A stretch of DNA of 64,000 bases, from the NCBI RefSeq assembly GCF_900119165.1, contig NZ_FPJG01000006.1, positions 2,480,001-2,544,000 of the forward strand, written 5' to 3'. Both the position numbers and the translations under genes were made by a program. The stretch is from Amycolatopsis australiensis. GTDB taxonomy: Bacteria; Actinomycetota; Actinomycetes; Mycobacteriales; Pseudonocardiaceae. Within the stretch, counting starts at the first letter, position 1; every line of letters begins with the position of its first letter. A model generated the notes under the pieces. The model was not told where the DNA came from. It made no database searches and worked only from the letters and a program-made list of their open reading frames with translations. This document shows positions 40,770 to 50,598 of this stretch, in pieces.

Positions 40770-41960
40770 TCACGCCGGAGTCGGCGTCGGGTACTCACGA
40801 TATTCCAGCGCGTTCGCCGCCCGGTCGGTCATCCAGGTGAACACCTTGCCGAACAACGGCTTGCTCAGCATCCGGTAGGCGCGGTTGCGGCTGCGGAGCT
40901 TCGCGGCGGTGGGCGGGGCGAGGAAGTTGCCGGAGCCCTTGCCGTTCTTCTGCCCGACCGTGGCCGGCTTGCGCAGCCGCTGCTCGTACTTCGCGAACGC
41001 CGTCACGTGGTCGCCGCCCGCGGCCGCCAGCTCACCGGCCAGCACCTGGGCGCCCATCATCGCCAGCCCCGTGCCGGAGCCGCCGGGCCCGGCGCACCAG
41101 GCGGCGTCGCCGAGCAGCACCACCCGGCCCGCCGACCAGCGGCCGAGGTGGATCTGGCTGATCGAATCGACGTACAGGTCGCTCGCCGCCGGCAGGGCCT
41201 CGAGCAGCTGCGGCACCTCCCAGCCGGTGTTCGCGAAGAGCCGCGCGAGCAACGCGCGCTGCTCGTCGGGAGTGCTGCGGTTCAGGTCGGCGCCGTCGGC
41301 GGCGAAGACCAGGCTCACGTGCAGCCGGTCCGGCAGCCGGTGGCTGCCCACGGTCACGCCGCGGCCCGGCTCGTTGTACATCACGCTGGTGTGGTCGAGG
41401 CCGAGGTGGTTGGGCGCGGTGAAGCCCGCGATGCCGAAGCCGAGATCCCGCCGGAACCGCTCCTCGGGGCCGAACGCGGCCGCCCGCACCCCGGAGTGCA
41501 CGCCGTCCGCGCCCACCACCAGGCCGAACGTGCGGGGCGCGCCGTGGCGGAAGGTGACTTCGACGCCGTCGCCGGTCTCGGTGAGGCTCGTGACGCGGTC
41601 GCCGAAGACGTACTCGGTGTGGTCCTTGGTGTGGTCGTAGAGGATCCGGGCGAGGTCGCCGCGGAGGATCTCGACCTCCCCGCTCCAGGCGGCGCCGGGC
41701 ACGGTCAGCAGCGGCCGCGCGCCGGGGCCGAGCAGAGTCTGGTCGCCCATCGCCGTCTCGTGGCGGCGGACGTCGTCGAGCAGGCCCATCGCCCGCAGCA
41801 GCTTCACCTGCTCGCCGCGGAAGTCGACCGCCTGGCCGCCGGGCCGCAGCGCGGGCGCGGTTTCGACGACGGTCACGCGGTAGCCGTGGCGGTGCAGCCA
41901 CCAGGCGGCGGCCGGGCCGGCGATGCCGGCCCCGGAGACGAGCACGGTCCTGTCGGTCAT
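40770..41960 (-). CDS. FAD-dependent aromatic/polyketide monooxygenase
   Basis: A 396-residue group A flavoprotein hydroxylase. FAD motif GAGIAGPAAAWWLHRHGY, the DG motif GLVVGADGVHSGVR and the GD motif VVLLGDAAWCAGPGGSGTG are all intact. It hydroxylates an aromatic or polyketide-type substrate, or a drug, with NAD(P)H. It is divergent from a TetR regulator across 118 bp, suggesting substrate-induced control. Confidence 0.9.
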   Translation of the reverse strand: MTDRTVLVSGAGIAGPAAAWWLHRHGYRVTVVETAPALRPGGQAVDFRGEQVKLLRAMGLLDDVRRHETAMGDQTLLGPGARPLLTVPGAAWSGEVEILRGDLARILYDHTKDHTEYVFGDRVTSLTETGDGVEVTFRHGAPRTFGLVVGADGVHSGVRAAAFGPEERFRRDLGFGIAGFTAPNHLGLDHTSVMYNEPGRGVTVGSHRLPDRLHVSLVFAADGADLNRSTPDEQRALLARLFANTGWEVPQLLEALPAASDLYVDSISQIHLGRWSAGRVVLLGDAAWCAGPGGSGTGLAMMGAQVLAGELAAAGGDHVTAFAKYEQRLRKPATVGQKNGKGSGNFLAPPTAAKLRSRNRAYRMLSKPLFGKVFTWMTDRAANALEYREYPTPTPA

Positions 41961-42078
41961 CGGAGGTTCCTCTCGGATCGGTGGACGACCCGAGCGTGTC
42001 CGGCGGCGCTGACGGTCCGCGCACGATCCGCTGACCGTTCGGCCGGTGCCGGCCCACCTCGGTCGCTAACATGGCGCG

Positions 42079-42732
42079 GTGGACCGCTCCGCCGCAGGCC
42101 GGATCCCACGGGACGGCGAGGAAGCCGTCGTCGAGACGCGCATCCTCAACGCCGCCGCGCACCTCATCGCCGAAGAGGGGTTCGGCAGGCTGAAGCTCGG
42201 CGCCGTCTGCGCCCGGTCCGGGTATGCGCGGTCGGTGGTCTACCAGCACTTCGGCGACAAGGACGGGCTCGGGCAGCGGCTCGTCGAGCACGCCGTCGCC
42301 GAGTTCACCGACGCCTACAGCGAGGCCGTCGCGGCCCGGACCGGCGCGGCGACCGCGACCCCGATGGACATGCTGCGCGCGCTGCTGGACATCATCTTCG
42401 AGCTGATCCGCACGATGCCGACGCTCAACCAGGCGTTCCTCGCCCTCTGGGGCGACGGCGCGGCGGAGTACTCGGCGTTGCGCGGCGCGCTGACCGAGGC
42501 CGACCGCCGGTTCCGGTTCGCCATCGCCCAGACCGTCGCCAGCGGCGTCGCGGACGGGTCGATCACCGGCGTCCGCGACGCGGATTCCTACGCTTCGGCC
42601 CTGCTCGCGCAGCTGCGGGGGATCTCGATGCAGGCGCTCATCGACCCCGACGGCGTCGACCTCCGTGGCGTCCGTGCCGAGCTGGAGCGCGGCATCGACC
42701 GGCTGTCGGCGGGCTTCCGCGGCGGCCGTTAG
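42079..42732 (+). CDS. TetR-family repressor
   Basis: A 217-residue TetR protein. The helix-turn-helix is in ILNAAAHLIAEEGFGRLKLGAVCARSGYARSVVYQHFGDKDGL (region from residue 22). The C-terminal ligand domain is all helical. A GTG start is used. It faces the FAD monooxygenase gene and likely represses it. Its stop overlaps the end of the converging YggT gene by 4 nt. Confidence 0.85.
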   Translation: MDRSAAGRIPRDGEEAVVETRILNAAAHLIAEEGFGRLKLGAVCARSGYARSVVYQHFGDKDGLGQRLVEHAVAEFTDAYSEAVAARTGAATATPMDMLRALLDIIFELIRTMPTLNQAFLALWGDGAAEYSALRGALTEADRRFRFAIAQTVASGVADGSITGVRDADSYASALLAQLRGISMQALIDPDGVDLRGVRAELERGIDRLSAGFRGGR

Positions 42733-43004
42733 AGCGCGAAGGCGATTCCCCGCAGCACGACCACGCCGACGAAGACGAGCGTGAAGGCGAGGTCGAGTGA
42801 GATCCCGCCGAGCCGGACCGGCCGCACGACGCGCCGCACCGGGCCGATGACCGGTTCGGTGGCCGCGTGGGCGAGGCTGCGGGCGCGCCGCGCCCACGGC
42901 GGGGTGGCGGCCACCATCCCGACCCAGTCCAGCACCATCCGCGCGATCAGCACCAGCAGGTACAGGCTCAGCGCGAAGCCGAGCAACGTCCCCAAGGCAC
43001 CCAT
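42729..43004 (-). CDS. YggT-family membrane protein
   Basis: A 91-residue protein with two transmembrane helices (LGFALSLYLLVLIARMVLDWV and LAFTLVFVGVVVLRGIAFAL) around a basic loop with the YggT signature ATEPVIGPVRRVVRPVRLGGISLDLA. In most actinobacteria yggT follows sepF at the division cluster; this copy is outside that context. Ribosome site GGAGG lies before the ATG. Function is unknown. Confidence 0.85.
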   Translation of the reverse strand: MGALGTLLGFALSLYLLVLIARMVLDWVGMVAATPPWARRARSLAHAATEPVIGPVRRVVRPVRLGGISLDLAFTLVFVGVVVLRGIAFAL

Positions 43005-43069
43005 GGTTCCTCCGTTCTCCCTGCCCGGAGAACGCGGGGGAGCCAGGCGGAGTGCCGGTTCTGTCCGAT

Positions 43070-44047
43070 TCACAGGGTTTCAACAGGTTCGGCGCGGTGC
43101 GGGTACTGCCGGAAGGCCCGCCGGTAGTCACGCGGGGCGACGCCGCGGCGGGCGGCGAACTGCTCGCGGAACACCGTCGCGCTGGTGTAGCCGACGCGGC
43201 GCGCGACCTCCTCGATCGGCAGGCCCGTCGTCTCCAGCAGCTGCTCGGCGCGGTCCAGCCGCTGGGTCAGCAGCCACGCGTGCGGGCTGGCGCCGGTGGC
43301 GGCCTTGAACGCGCGGGCGAACGTGCGGCGGCTCATCAGGGCCCGTGCCGCCAGGTCGGCCACGGGCACGCGGTGGTGCAGGTTGTCGCGGGCCCAGGCG
43401 ATGACGTCGGCGAGCCGCCGGTCGTCGCCGTCGCCGGGCACCGGCGCGCTGATGTACTGCGTCTGGCCGCCGTCCCGGTGCGGCGGCGTCACGAGGCCGC
43501 GCGCGACGCGGTTGGCGAGCGCGGCGCCGTGCTCGCGCCGCAGCAGGTGCAGGCACAGGTCGAACCCGGCGGCCGCGCCCGCGCCGGTGGCCACGCTCCC
43601 GTGGTCGACGTACAGCGCGTCCGGCCGCACCCGCACCGCCGGGTACCGGGCCGCCAGCTCGTCGGCGAACTGCCAGTGCGTCGTCGCCTCGAGGCCGTCC
43701 AGCACGCCGGTGGCGGCGAGCAGGAACACCCCGGTGCAGTGCGCGGCCACGACGGCCCCCGCCGCGTGGGCGGCCCGCAGCGCGTCCAGGACCACGGCGG
43801 ACGGCTCGGCGCGGAAGCCGTCACCGGGCAGGACCAGCACCAGGTCCGCGCCGGCGAGCGCGTCGGCACCGTGCCCGACCCGCAGGGGCAGGCCGAGCTC
43901 GGTGCGCAGCTCGCCCGGCCGTTCGGCGCAGATCACCGTCTCGAACGGCTCGTCGCGGAACACCCCGCTCACGATGCCCAGCGCCAGGGCGGTCACGCCG
44001 TCCGGCGCGTACGCGGCGATCCGCTGGAAGCCCACGCCCGCCATCAT
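43070..44047 (-). CDS. GlxA-type AraC regulator (DJ-1/PfpI-AraC)
   Basis: A 325-residue regulator with an N-terminal DJ-1/PfpI-like domain (LVLVLPGDGF, AAHCTGVFLLAATGVLDGLEATTHW) and a C-terminal AraC double helix-turn-helix (LAARALMSRRTFARAFKAATGASPHAWLL, IEEVARRVGYTSATVFREQF). The Cys in AHCTGVF corresponds to the nucleophile-elbow position of DJ-1 proteins. It is divergent from an NmrA-type reductase, its probable target. Starts at either of two adjacent ATGs. Confidence 0.85.
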   Translation of the reverse strand: MMAGVGFQRIAAYAPDGVTALALGIVSGVFRDEPFETVICAERPGELRTELGLPLRVGHGADALAGADLVLVLPGDGFRAEPSAVVLDALRAAHAAGAVVAAHCTGVFLLAATGVLDGLEATTHWQFADELAARYPAVRVRPDALYVDHGSVATGAGAAAGFDLCLHLLRREHGAALANRVARGLVTPPHRDGGQTQYISAPVPGDGDDRRLADVIAWARDNLHHRVPVADLAARALMSRRTFARAFKAATGASPHAWLLTQRLDRAEQLLETTGLPIEEVARRVGYTSATVFREQFAARRGVAPRDYRRAFRQYPHRAEPVETL

Positions 44048-44149
44048 GGCACGAAACCCGCGATGGTCGGCACTTCGGCCACTGTCGCGCGGCCGGCCGC
44101 CCGGCCAGGCTCGTCCCGGACGTCGGGCACGCGGAAAGGGCGGCACGCC

Positions 44150-45055
44150 ATGGAGCACATCGGCAACAAGGTCATCCTGGTCACCGGGGCCACGGGACGG
44201 CAGGGCGGCGCGGTCGCGGCGCGCCTGCTCGTCGACGGGTGGCGGGTGCGCGCCCTCACCCGGTCCCCGGACTCGCCGCGCGCCCGGGAACTCGCCGCGG
44301 AGGGCGCGCGGCTCGTGCCGGACCGCCCCGGCGACCGCGCGGCGCTGGAGACGGCGATGGCCGGCGTCCACGGCGTGTTCAGCGTCCAGGCGGGCATCCT
44401 GGGCGCCGAGCCGGTGCCGTACGACGCCGAGATCGCGCGGGGACGTCTCATCGCCGACGTCGCCCTGAGCGCGGGCGTGGCCCACCTGGTGTTCTCGTCG
44501 GTGGCGGGCGCGCCGCGGAGCGCGGGGGTGCGCGCGTTCGAGCCGAAGCTGCGGATCGAAGAGCACCTCCGCCGCATCGGCGCGCCGGCGACGATCCTGC
44601 GGCCGGTGTCGTTCATGGAGAACTACGCCGATCCCGCGTTCGGGCTCGGCACCGGCGCACTGGCGACGCCGCTGGCCGCCGGCGTTCCGGAACAGCTCAT
44701 CGCGCTGGCCGACATCGGCGCGTTCGCCGCGCTGGCGTTCGGCGATCCGGAACGTCACCTCGGCCAGGCCGTCGACATCGCCGGCGACGAGGCCGCCCCG
44801 CCGGAGATCGCGCGGGCGCTGAGCGACGCGCTCGGCCGCGACGTTCCGTATGTGCCGATCCCGGTGGAAGCCGTCCGGGCGCAGAACCCGGCGTTCGCCG
44901 AGGCGGTGGAGTTCCTCAACCGCAGCGGCGGCTACGGCGCGGACGTCGCCCGCACGCGGGAACTTCACCCGGACGTGTCGACCTTCGAGCGCTGGCTGGC
45001 CACCGGCGGCGCCGCGCGGATCGCGGCCCTGCCGGGCGCGCGTTCCGCCGGTTAG
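44150..45055 (+). CDS. NmrA-like NAD(P)-binding protein
   Basis: A 301-residue atypical SDR of the NmrA/azoreductase type: cofactor motif LVTGATGRQGGAVAARLL, then a conserved FSSVAGA and RPVSFMENYADPAF. Typical SDR catalytic Tyr-Lys is not evident, so it may sense redox cofactors or act as a quinone/azo reductase. Ribosome site GGAAAGGG. It faces the GlxA-type regulator. Confidence 0.8.
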   Translation: MEHIGNKVILVTGATGRQGGAVAARLLVDGWRVRALTRSPDSPRARELAAEGARLVPDRPGDRAALETAMAGVHGVFSVQAGILGAEPVPYDAEIARGRLIADVALSAGVAHLVFSSVAGAPRSAGVRAFEPKLRIEEHLRRIGAPATILRPVSFMENYADPAFGLGTGALATPLAAGVPEQLIALADIGAFAALAFGDPERHLGQAVDIAGDEAAPPEIARALSDALGRDVPYVPIPVEAVRAQNPAFAEAVEFLNRSGGYGADVARTRELHPDVSTFERWLATGGAARIAALPGARSAG

Positions 45056-45115
45056 CCGGTCCCGGGGCCGGCGCGGGCAGGCTTTCCCGGCGGGGACCGG
45101 CCAGGGTGGCGGCCG

Positions 45116-45267
45116 TGGCGCAGCTGAAGCGCGAGGCCGGCGGGGAGATCGTCGTCCACGCCAGCGGCCACCGCGTCTTCGGCAAGACCGCCGTCCGTCT
45201 CGTCGGCACGCGAACCGTCGGCAAGAGCCTGGTCTCCGTGCGCTACGAGATCGTCCACGGCCGCTGA
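45116..45267 (+). pseudogene. Remnant of a dihydrofolate reductase-family (RibD C-terminal) gene
   Basis: A 50-codon frame reads QLKREAGGEIVVHASG and then HRVFGKTAVRLVGTRTVG...VRYE. These match the two ends of the C-terminal half of RibD/DHFR-like proteins, with about 30 residues between them deleted and the whole N-terminal half absent. Only 60 bp separate it from the upstream gene. The fold cannot form from this fragment. Confidence 0.6.
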
Positions 45268-45268
45268 G

Positions 45269-45865
45269 TCAGTCCTTGCCGAAGGCCTCCTGCCGGATCA
45301 GCCGGAGCATGCTCGGGGTGTCCTGGGTGGTCGTCACGCTGACGACCTTCCCGGCGAGCGTGGGATCACCGGCGATCCGCAGGAGGCTCGCGGCGAGGTC
45401 GGCCCGCGCGGTGAACCGGTGGTCCGAGTGGCCTTCGACGAGCTCGTAATCGGTGACGCCGGGCAGGTCGAACAGCCCGGACGGCCGCACGATCGTCCAG
45501 TCCACATCGGACTCCCGGACCAGCGCTTCCATCCGGCGCATGTCGTCGTACACCGTCTTGCCGAGCACCCGGGTGACGAACGGCTGCAGCACGCGGTTGA
45601 ACAGCACGCCGGCGCCGGGGTAGGCGACCGGCTCGACCGCGCTCGAGGTGACCACGGCCAGCCGGCGCACGCCGCGGCGGGTCATGGCCTGGTCGACCGC
45701 GCCGGCGTCGTGGACGTCGGCTTCGGCCACCGTCAGGCGGTCGTGCCGCAGGGGGAAGTCACGGGGACGACGGGTGACCGCGGTGACCGGGTGGCCCGCT
45801 TCGACGGCCTGGCTGGTGAGCAGACGCCCGGTGGGGCCGTTCGCTCCGAAGACGGCTACGCGCAT
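45269..45865 (-). CDS. NAD(P)H-binding atypical SDR
   Basis: A 198-residue protein of the NAD(P)H-binding (NmrA/YwnB) family. The nucleotide motif is VAVFGANGPTGRLLTSQAVEAG, followed by AVVTSSAVEP and DVDWTIVRPSGLFD. It probably reduces a small quinone-like substrate or senses redox state. It converges with the DHFR remnant and is divergent, over about 230 bp without a gene, from another reductase-like gene. Confidence 0.85.
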   Translation of the reverse strand: MRVAVFGANGPTGRLLTSQAVEAGHPVTAVTRRPRDFPLRHDRLTVAEADVHDAGAVDQAMTRRGVRRLAVVTSSAVEPVAYPGAGVLFNRVLQPFVTRVLGKTVYDDMRRMEALVRESDVDWTIVRPSGLFDLPGVTDYELVEGHSDHRFTARADLAASLLRIAGDPTLAGKVVSVTTTQDTPSMLRLIRQEAFGKD

Positions 45866-46097
45866 CGGCGATTCCTCGGGTTCTCGGGATGTGCTGCCCA
45901 CCCTAGGAACGCGGGCGTCGCCGCCGTGCGCCGATTTCGCCCGGGAGGAGCTGCGGGAGTACGGAAGGAGTACGGATTCCGGCCCGCGGCGCCGAAGTGG
46001 CCGTTTTCTCCGGATACCTGGCGTTCTGGCCACTGGTGGGCCCGCCCGATTCGGCGAAGAGTGAGCCGCGGCAAGCACCACAAGGGAAAGGACGGCC

Positions 46098-47009
46098 ATG
46101 TCGGTCGCAGTCGTGGTCGGCGCCGGAGGCACCGGCGTCACCACCGCATCGCTCCTCGCCGAGGCGGGGCACGACGTCCGCCTGATCACCCGCCGGGGCA
46201 GCGGACCCCGGCACCCCCGGATCGAGCGGATCGCCGCCGACGCGTCCGACGCCGGGCGGCTGAGCGAGCTCAGCGCCGGCGCGCGGACGATCGTCAACTG
46301 CGCGGCGCCGCCGTACCACCGCTGGGCCGCGGAATTCCCGCCACTGGCCGCGGCCGTGCTGAAGGCCGCCGAGACGTCCGGCGCGGACTACGTGCTGCTC
46401 GACAACCTGTACGCCTACGGGCCGGTCGACCGGCCCATGACCGAAGCCACGCCGTTGGCGCCCACCAGCGCGAAAGGCGCGATCCGGGCGCGGTTGTGGA
46501 ACGACGCCCTCGCCGCGCACCGTGCGGGCCGCGTCCGCGTCACGACCGTCCGGGCCAGCGACTTCATCGGCAGCGGCGCGGTCTCGGTGTTCACGCTGAC
46601 GGTCGTGCCGAAGGTGCTCGCCGGGAAGCCTGCCATGGTGCCCGCCGCGCTGGACCTGCCGCACAGCTGGACCGGCACCCGGGACGCCGCCCGTGCGCTG
46701 GTCGCCGTCAGCCGGGACGACCGCGCGTGGGGCCGCGTCTGGCACGCGCCGACGAACCGGGCCGTGTCGGTGCGGGAACTGGCGAACCGGCTCGCCGCCG
46801 TGGCCGGAGCATGGGAGCCGAAGCTGCGCTCGATGCCGATGTGGCTGCTCAAGGCGGCCGGCCTCACCTCGCCGATGATCCGGGAGCTGCCCGAGATGCA
46901 GTACCAGTTCCGGCGGCCGTTCCTGATGGACTCCTCGGCCACCGAGCAGACCTTCGACCTCAAGCCCACCCTGCTCGACGACCTCCTGCGGGAGAACGTC
47001 ACCGGCTGA
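46098..47009 (+). CDS. NAD-dependent epimerase/dehydratase-like protein
   Basis: A 303-residue extended SDR-like protein: cofactor motif VVVGAGGTGVTTASLLAEAG, then NLYAYGPVDRPMTE and a C-terminal lid (WHAPTNRAVSVRELANRLA). The catalytic Tyr of the YxxxK motif is not conserved in the usual way, so activity is uncertain. Ribosome site AAAGGA. It lies just upstream of the broken AfsR-like regulator, which may have controlled it. Confidence 0.8.
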   Translation: MSVAVVVGAGGTGVTTASLLAEAGHDVRLITRRGSGPRHPRIERIAADASDAGRLSELSAGARTIVNCAAPPYHRWAAEFPPLAAAVLKAAETSGADYVLLDNLYAYGPVDRPMTEATPLAPTSAKGAIRARLWNDALAAHRAGRVRVTTVRASDFIGSGAVSVFTLTVVPKVLAGKPAMVPAALDLPHSWTGTRDAARALVAVSRDDRAWGRVWHAPTNRAVSVRELANRLAAVAGAWEPKLRSMPMWLLKAAGLTSPMIRELPEMQYQFRRPFLMDSSATEQTFDLKPTLLDDLLRENVTG

Positions 47010-47020
47010 AAGGAGACGCG

Positions 47021-49867
47021 GTGGCACCCAGCCGGGCGGGCAGGCTGCTCAAGGCCTACCGGCAGCGGAGCGGCCTCTCCCAGCGGGAGGCCGCCGACGC
47101 GGCGGGAATCAGCCTCGGCGGCCTGCGCGACATCGAGCGCGCGCGCAGCTCCGCGCAATGTCCTCAGTGGACGATCCGGGTCTGCTGAGGACGGTGTCCG
47201 GCGGTTACGTTCTCGCCGTGCCCGAAGAGCAGCACGACCTCGTGGTGTTCCGCGGACTCGTGAAACAGGCGCGCCGAGCGCGGGACGACGGCCAGGCGGA
47301 AGCGGCTCGCGCGCTGTTCGCCCAGGCGGTGGCGCTCTGGCGCGGCGCGGTCGTGGAGGGCTCGGGACGCTGCAGTCGCACCCGTCCGTCGTCGCCGTGG
47401 CGATGGAACACACCGCGGCCGTCGTGGAGTACGCGCTCGCCGCGGAAACCGGCCGAGCGGGCGAGGTGGTGCCGGTGTTGCGGCGGCTCGCGGAGGCCGA
47501 CCCGCTCGACGAGGTCGTCAACGCCCGGCTGATGCTCGCGTTGGCCGCCAGTGGCAGGCAGGCCGCCGCGCTGCGCGTGTTCGACAGCGTGCGCCGGCAC
47601 CTGCGCGACGAACTGGGCGCCGATCCCGGCCGGGAGCTGGCCACGGCGTACCACCGGATCCTCCGCCAGGAGCTGCCGGGTCCGACGGCACCGACGTCCG
47701 GTCCCCGCCTGCTGCCGCCCGACACCGCCGACTTCGGCGGCCGGGAAGCGGAACTGCGGCGGCTCGCCGCGTTCCTGACCGGGACCAGCGCGACCGCCGG
47801 GCCGATCGTGACGATCACCGGGATGGGCGGTGCCGGCAAGACCCGGCTCGCCGTCCACTGGGGACACCTCCTGCGGTACGCGGGCCGGTACGCGGACTGC
47901 CAGTTGTCCGCCGACCTGCGCGCGCATTCCGGCGACGCCCCGCGGGACGCCGGTTCGGTCCTGGCCGGCTTCCTGCGCGCGCTGGGGGTGCCCGCCCGGC
48001 GGATCCCGGCGTCGCTCGAGGAAAAGGCGGCGCTGTACCGGGAAGAACTGCACGGTCGCGCCGCGTTCGTGCTGCTGGACAACGCGGGGAGCGAGGAGCA
48101 GGTGCTCCCGCTGCTGCCGGGGAGCGCGTCGGCGCTGGTGGTGATCACCTCCCGCCGCCGGCTGGTGCTGGACGGCGCCCGCGCGCTGGCGCTGGAGCCG
48201 TTCACCCACGAGGAAGCCCGTGCGCTGCTCGCCCGGGTGCTCGGGCCGGAGCGGGTCGACCGGGAGCCGGCGGCGATGGACCGGCTCATCGCCTTGTCCT
48301 GGCACCTGCCGCTGGCGCTGAGCCTGGTCGCGGCCCGGCTGCAGAGCCGGCCGGGCCGGCGACCTCGTCGCGCGGATCACCGGCGGCGGCGACCGGCTCC
48401 ACGAGATCTCCGCGGGCGGCGGGCGCCTGCGTGCCCTGCTGGACGTGTCCTACCGCGCGCTGGACGAGCAGGCGCGGCAGCTGTTCCGGCTGCTGGGCCT
48501 GCACCCCGGCGACGACTTCACGATCGGCTCGGCCGCCGCGCTCACCCCGCGCCGCGCGCGGGTTCTCGTCGATCGGCTGGTCGACGACAACCTGGTGAGC
48601 GAGCTGCCCGGCGACCGGTTCCGGCTGCACGACCTGCTGGCCGAGTACGCGCGCGAGCTGCTGGGCGCCGAGAAGCGGCTCGCGCGGGAAGCGACCACCC
48701 GCGTCCTGGACTTCTACGTGCGCACGGCCGCCGCGGGAGCGGACCGGCTGCTGCCCGGAGACGCGGGCGTGCGGCCGGCCGCCGTCCACCACCTCACGTT
48801 CGGCAGCCGCGAGGAAGCCCGGTCGTGGTTCGAGGCCGAGCGGGGATGCCTGTTCGCGGCGATGGCCCTGGCCGCCGCGGAAGGCCGGACCGGGCACGCC
48901 TGGCGGCCGGCGCGGGCGCTGCGGCCGTACCTGATGCTGCACGGCGGCCACGACGAAGACTGGCTGGAAGCCGGCGAGGCGGTGCTCGCCGCGTCGGCCA
49001 AGGCGGGCGACCGGCCCGGCGAAGCGCAGGCGAGCACGGAACTCGCGGTCGTGTACCGGAACCTGGGCCGCTACGACCGGGCCGAGGTGCTGTTCACACG
49101 GGCGTGGCGGGCGCACGTGGCCCTCGGCGACCGGGCCGGGCAGATCCACGACCTGGCCGGGCACGCGGTGGCGTGCTTCCGGCTGGGCGACTTCGCGCGG
49201 GCGCGCGCGAAGCTGGAGCCGGCCCGGTCGTCGTGCGGGGACGGCGACGACTTCCTCCGTTCGGTGATCGCGCTGAACCTGGGGACGGTCGAGGCCGAGA
49301 CGGGCCGCCTGGGGGCGGCACTGGCCCAGCACCGGCTCGGCCTGGAACTCGCCCGCCGGATCGGCGACCCCAACGGGGAGAGCCGCGCGCTCGCCGAACT
49401 CGGCGACGTCCTGCGGCGCCTCGGCCGGGACACCGAGGCATCGATGCATCTCGAGCGGGCGCTCGCGGTGGCCCAGGACCACCGCCTGACCGCGAAGATC
49501 GCCCAAGCACGGCACCGCCGAGGCCGGCTCTTCCGGCGGGTCCGGCAGTGGGACCTCGCCACGAAGGAGCTGGCGGAGGCTCTCCGCGTGGTCCGGACGA
49601 GCCACGACCGGACAGAGGTGACGGAGATCCTGGTCGACCTGGGAGCGGCCCGCGGCGCGGCAGCGAGCACGGCCGGGCGTTGGAGACCCTCGGCGAGGCA
49701 CTGCGGCTGGCCACGGACGGGGCGAGAAGTACCAGCAGGCCCGCGCCCTCGACGAGGTGGCGGAAGTCCACCGCGCGGCGGCCCGTCCCGCCGTCGCCGA
49801 GACCCACCGGCGGCAGGCCCGGGCGCTGTTCGCGGCACTCGGGGTGGCCGGGGGTTCGGTCGCGTGA
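47021..49867 (+). pseudogene. Broken XRE-BTAD-NB-ARC-TPR (AfsR/SARP-like) regulator
   Basis: Ordered fragments of one long regulator lie in different frames. They are an N-terminal XRE helix-turn-helix (YRQRSGLSQREAADAAGIS); a BTAD tail (LRTVSGGYVLAVPEEQHDL) after loss of the PhoB-type DNA-binding region; a second BTAD piece (LGTLQSHPSVVAVAMEHTA) after a shift near 47361; an NB-ARC ATPase with Walker A GMGGAGKT; a shift near 48352; a TPR array (EVLFTRAWRAHVALGDRAGQ, LGLELARRIGDPNGESRALAELG); and shifts near 49660 and 49717 before the terminal YQQARALDEVAEVHRAAARP. The deletion after the XRE motif is real decay; some one-base shifts sit in G/C runs. Confidence 0.8.
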
Positions 49868-50069
49868 GACAGGTTTGGGAGGACGGCGCGGTGGCAGGCC
49901 GGGCACTGGCCGTGTGGCCCGGCGCGGTGGCACGCCTGGGTGCTGTCCGCGTGCGGCCCGCTCTTGCTTCCGGCCGCGACGCCGGATTACAGTCCACGCG
50001 TCAACAGATGACATCGACCGCGCGTCGCCGGCGGGCCGCAGCCTGCCACGTCGCCCCCCGTCGAGCCAC

Positions 50070-50120
50070 CTCCCTTGACCGGTGTCGCAGCCGCGCCGCC
50101 CGTCTCACGCGTCAAGGGAG
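50070..50120 (+). promoter_or_regulatory. Inverted repeat sequestering the cupin ribosome site
   Basis: CTCCCTTGAC and its exact complement GTCAAGGGAG are separated by 31 nt, and the right arm contains the AAGGGAG ribosome site of the cupin gene. In RNA the stem would hide that site; in DNA it could be a spread operator. It closes the 258-nt gap after the broken regulator, which otherwise holds no gene I can support. Confidence 0.5.
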
Positions 50121-50125
50121 ATGCG

Positions 50126-50593
50126 ATGTCGATTCACGTGCCCGGCGACCGGGTCCCGGCCGAGACCGCGGACATGGGCGACACGTCGTTCACGACCCAA
50201 GCCGTCTTCGGGAACTCCTCCTCGCTGATGCTCGCGACCCGGCCCGCGGGCTACCACTCCCGGCCGCACACGCACGACTGCGAACAGCTCAACTGGCTGC
50301 GCGACGGCGAACTGTGGGTCTTCGTCGAGGACCGCGCGTTCCACCTGCGGGCCGGCGACTTCCTCCGCGTCCCGGCCGGCCGGATCCACTGGTCGTGGAA
50401 CCGCACCGGGCAGCCGTGCACGCTGCTGGAGGTGCACACGCCGGGACTGCAGCACGATCCGCTGATCAAGAGCTTCGCGGTCGGGCTGCACGATCCGGGC
50501 GAGGTCCCGGAATTCCTCGGCTCTCCGGTCAACGAGTTCCTCCCGGCGGACTCGGGGTTCGACACCGCGCCGGCCGAAGCGCAGGCGAGCTGA
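50126..50593 (+). CDS. Single-domain cupin protein
   Basis: A 155-residue cupin with metal-ligand motif 1 HSRPHTHDCEQLNWLRDGE and motif 2 GDFLRVPAGRIHWSWNR, so the fold should bind a metal. It may be a small dioxygenase, isomerase or sensor. The ATG follows AGGGAG. It ends 5 nt before the MFS transporter gene and is probably the first gene of that operon. Confidence 0.85.
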   Translation: MSIHVPGDRVPAETADMGDTSFTTQAVFGNSSSLMLATRPAGYHSRPHTHDCEQLNWLRDGELWVFVEDRAFHLRAGDFLRVPAGRIHWSWNRTGQPCTLLEVHTPGLQHDPLIKSFAVGLHDPGEVPEFLGSPVNEFLPADSGFDTAPAEAQAS

Positions 50594-50598
50594 CGGCC

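Noticed and set aside
40710..42800. Plus-strand open frame of 696 codons opposite the FAD monooxygenase
   Set aside because: Composition is low-complexity Arg/Ala/Gly and no domain is visible; the opposite strand and other frame carry the real monooxygenase and TetR genes.
41032..43131. Minus-strand open frame of 699 codons over the FAD monooxygenase, TetR and YggT genes
   Set aside because: It reads the monooxygenase and YggT regions out of frame and is antisense to the TetR gene.
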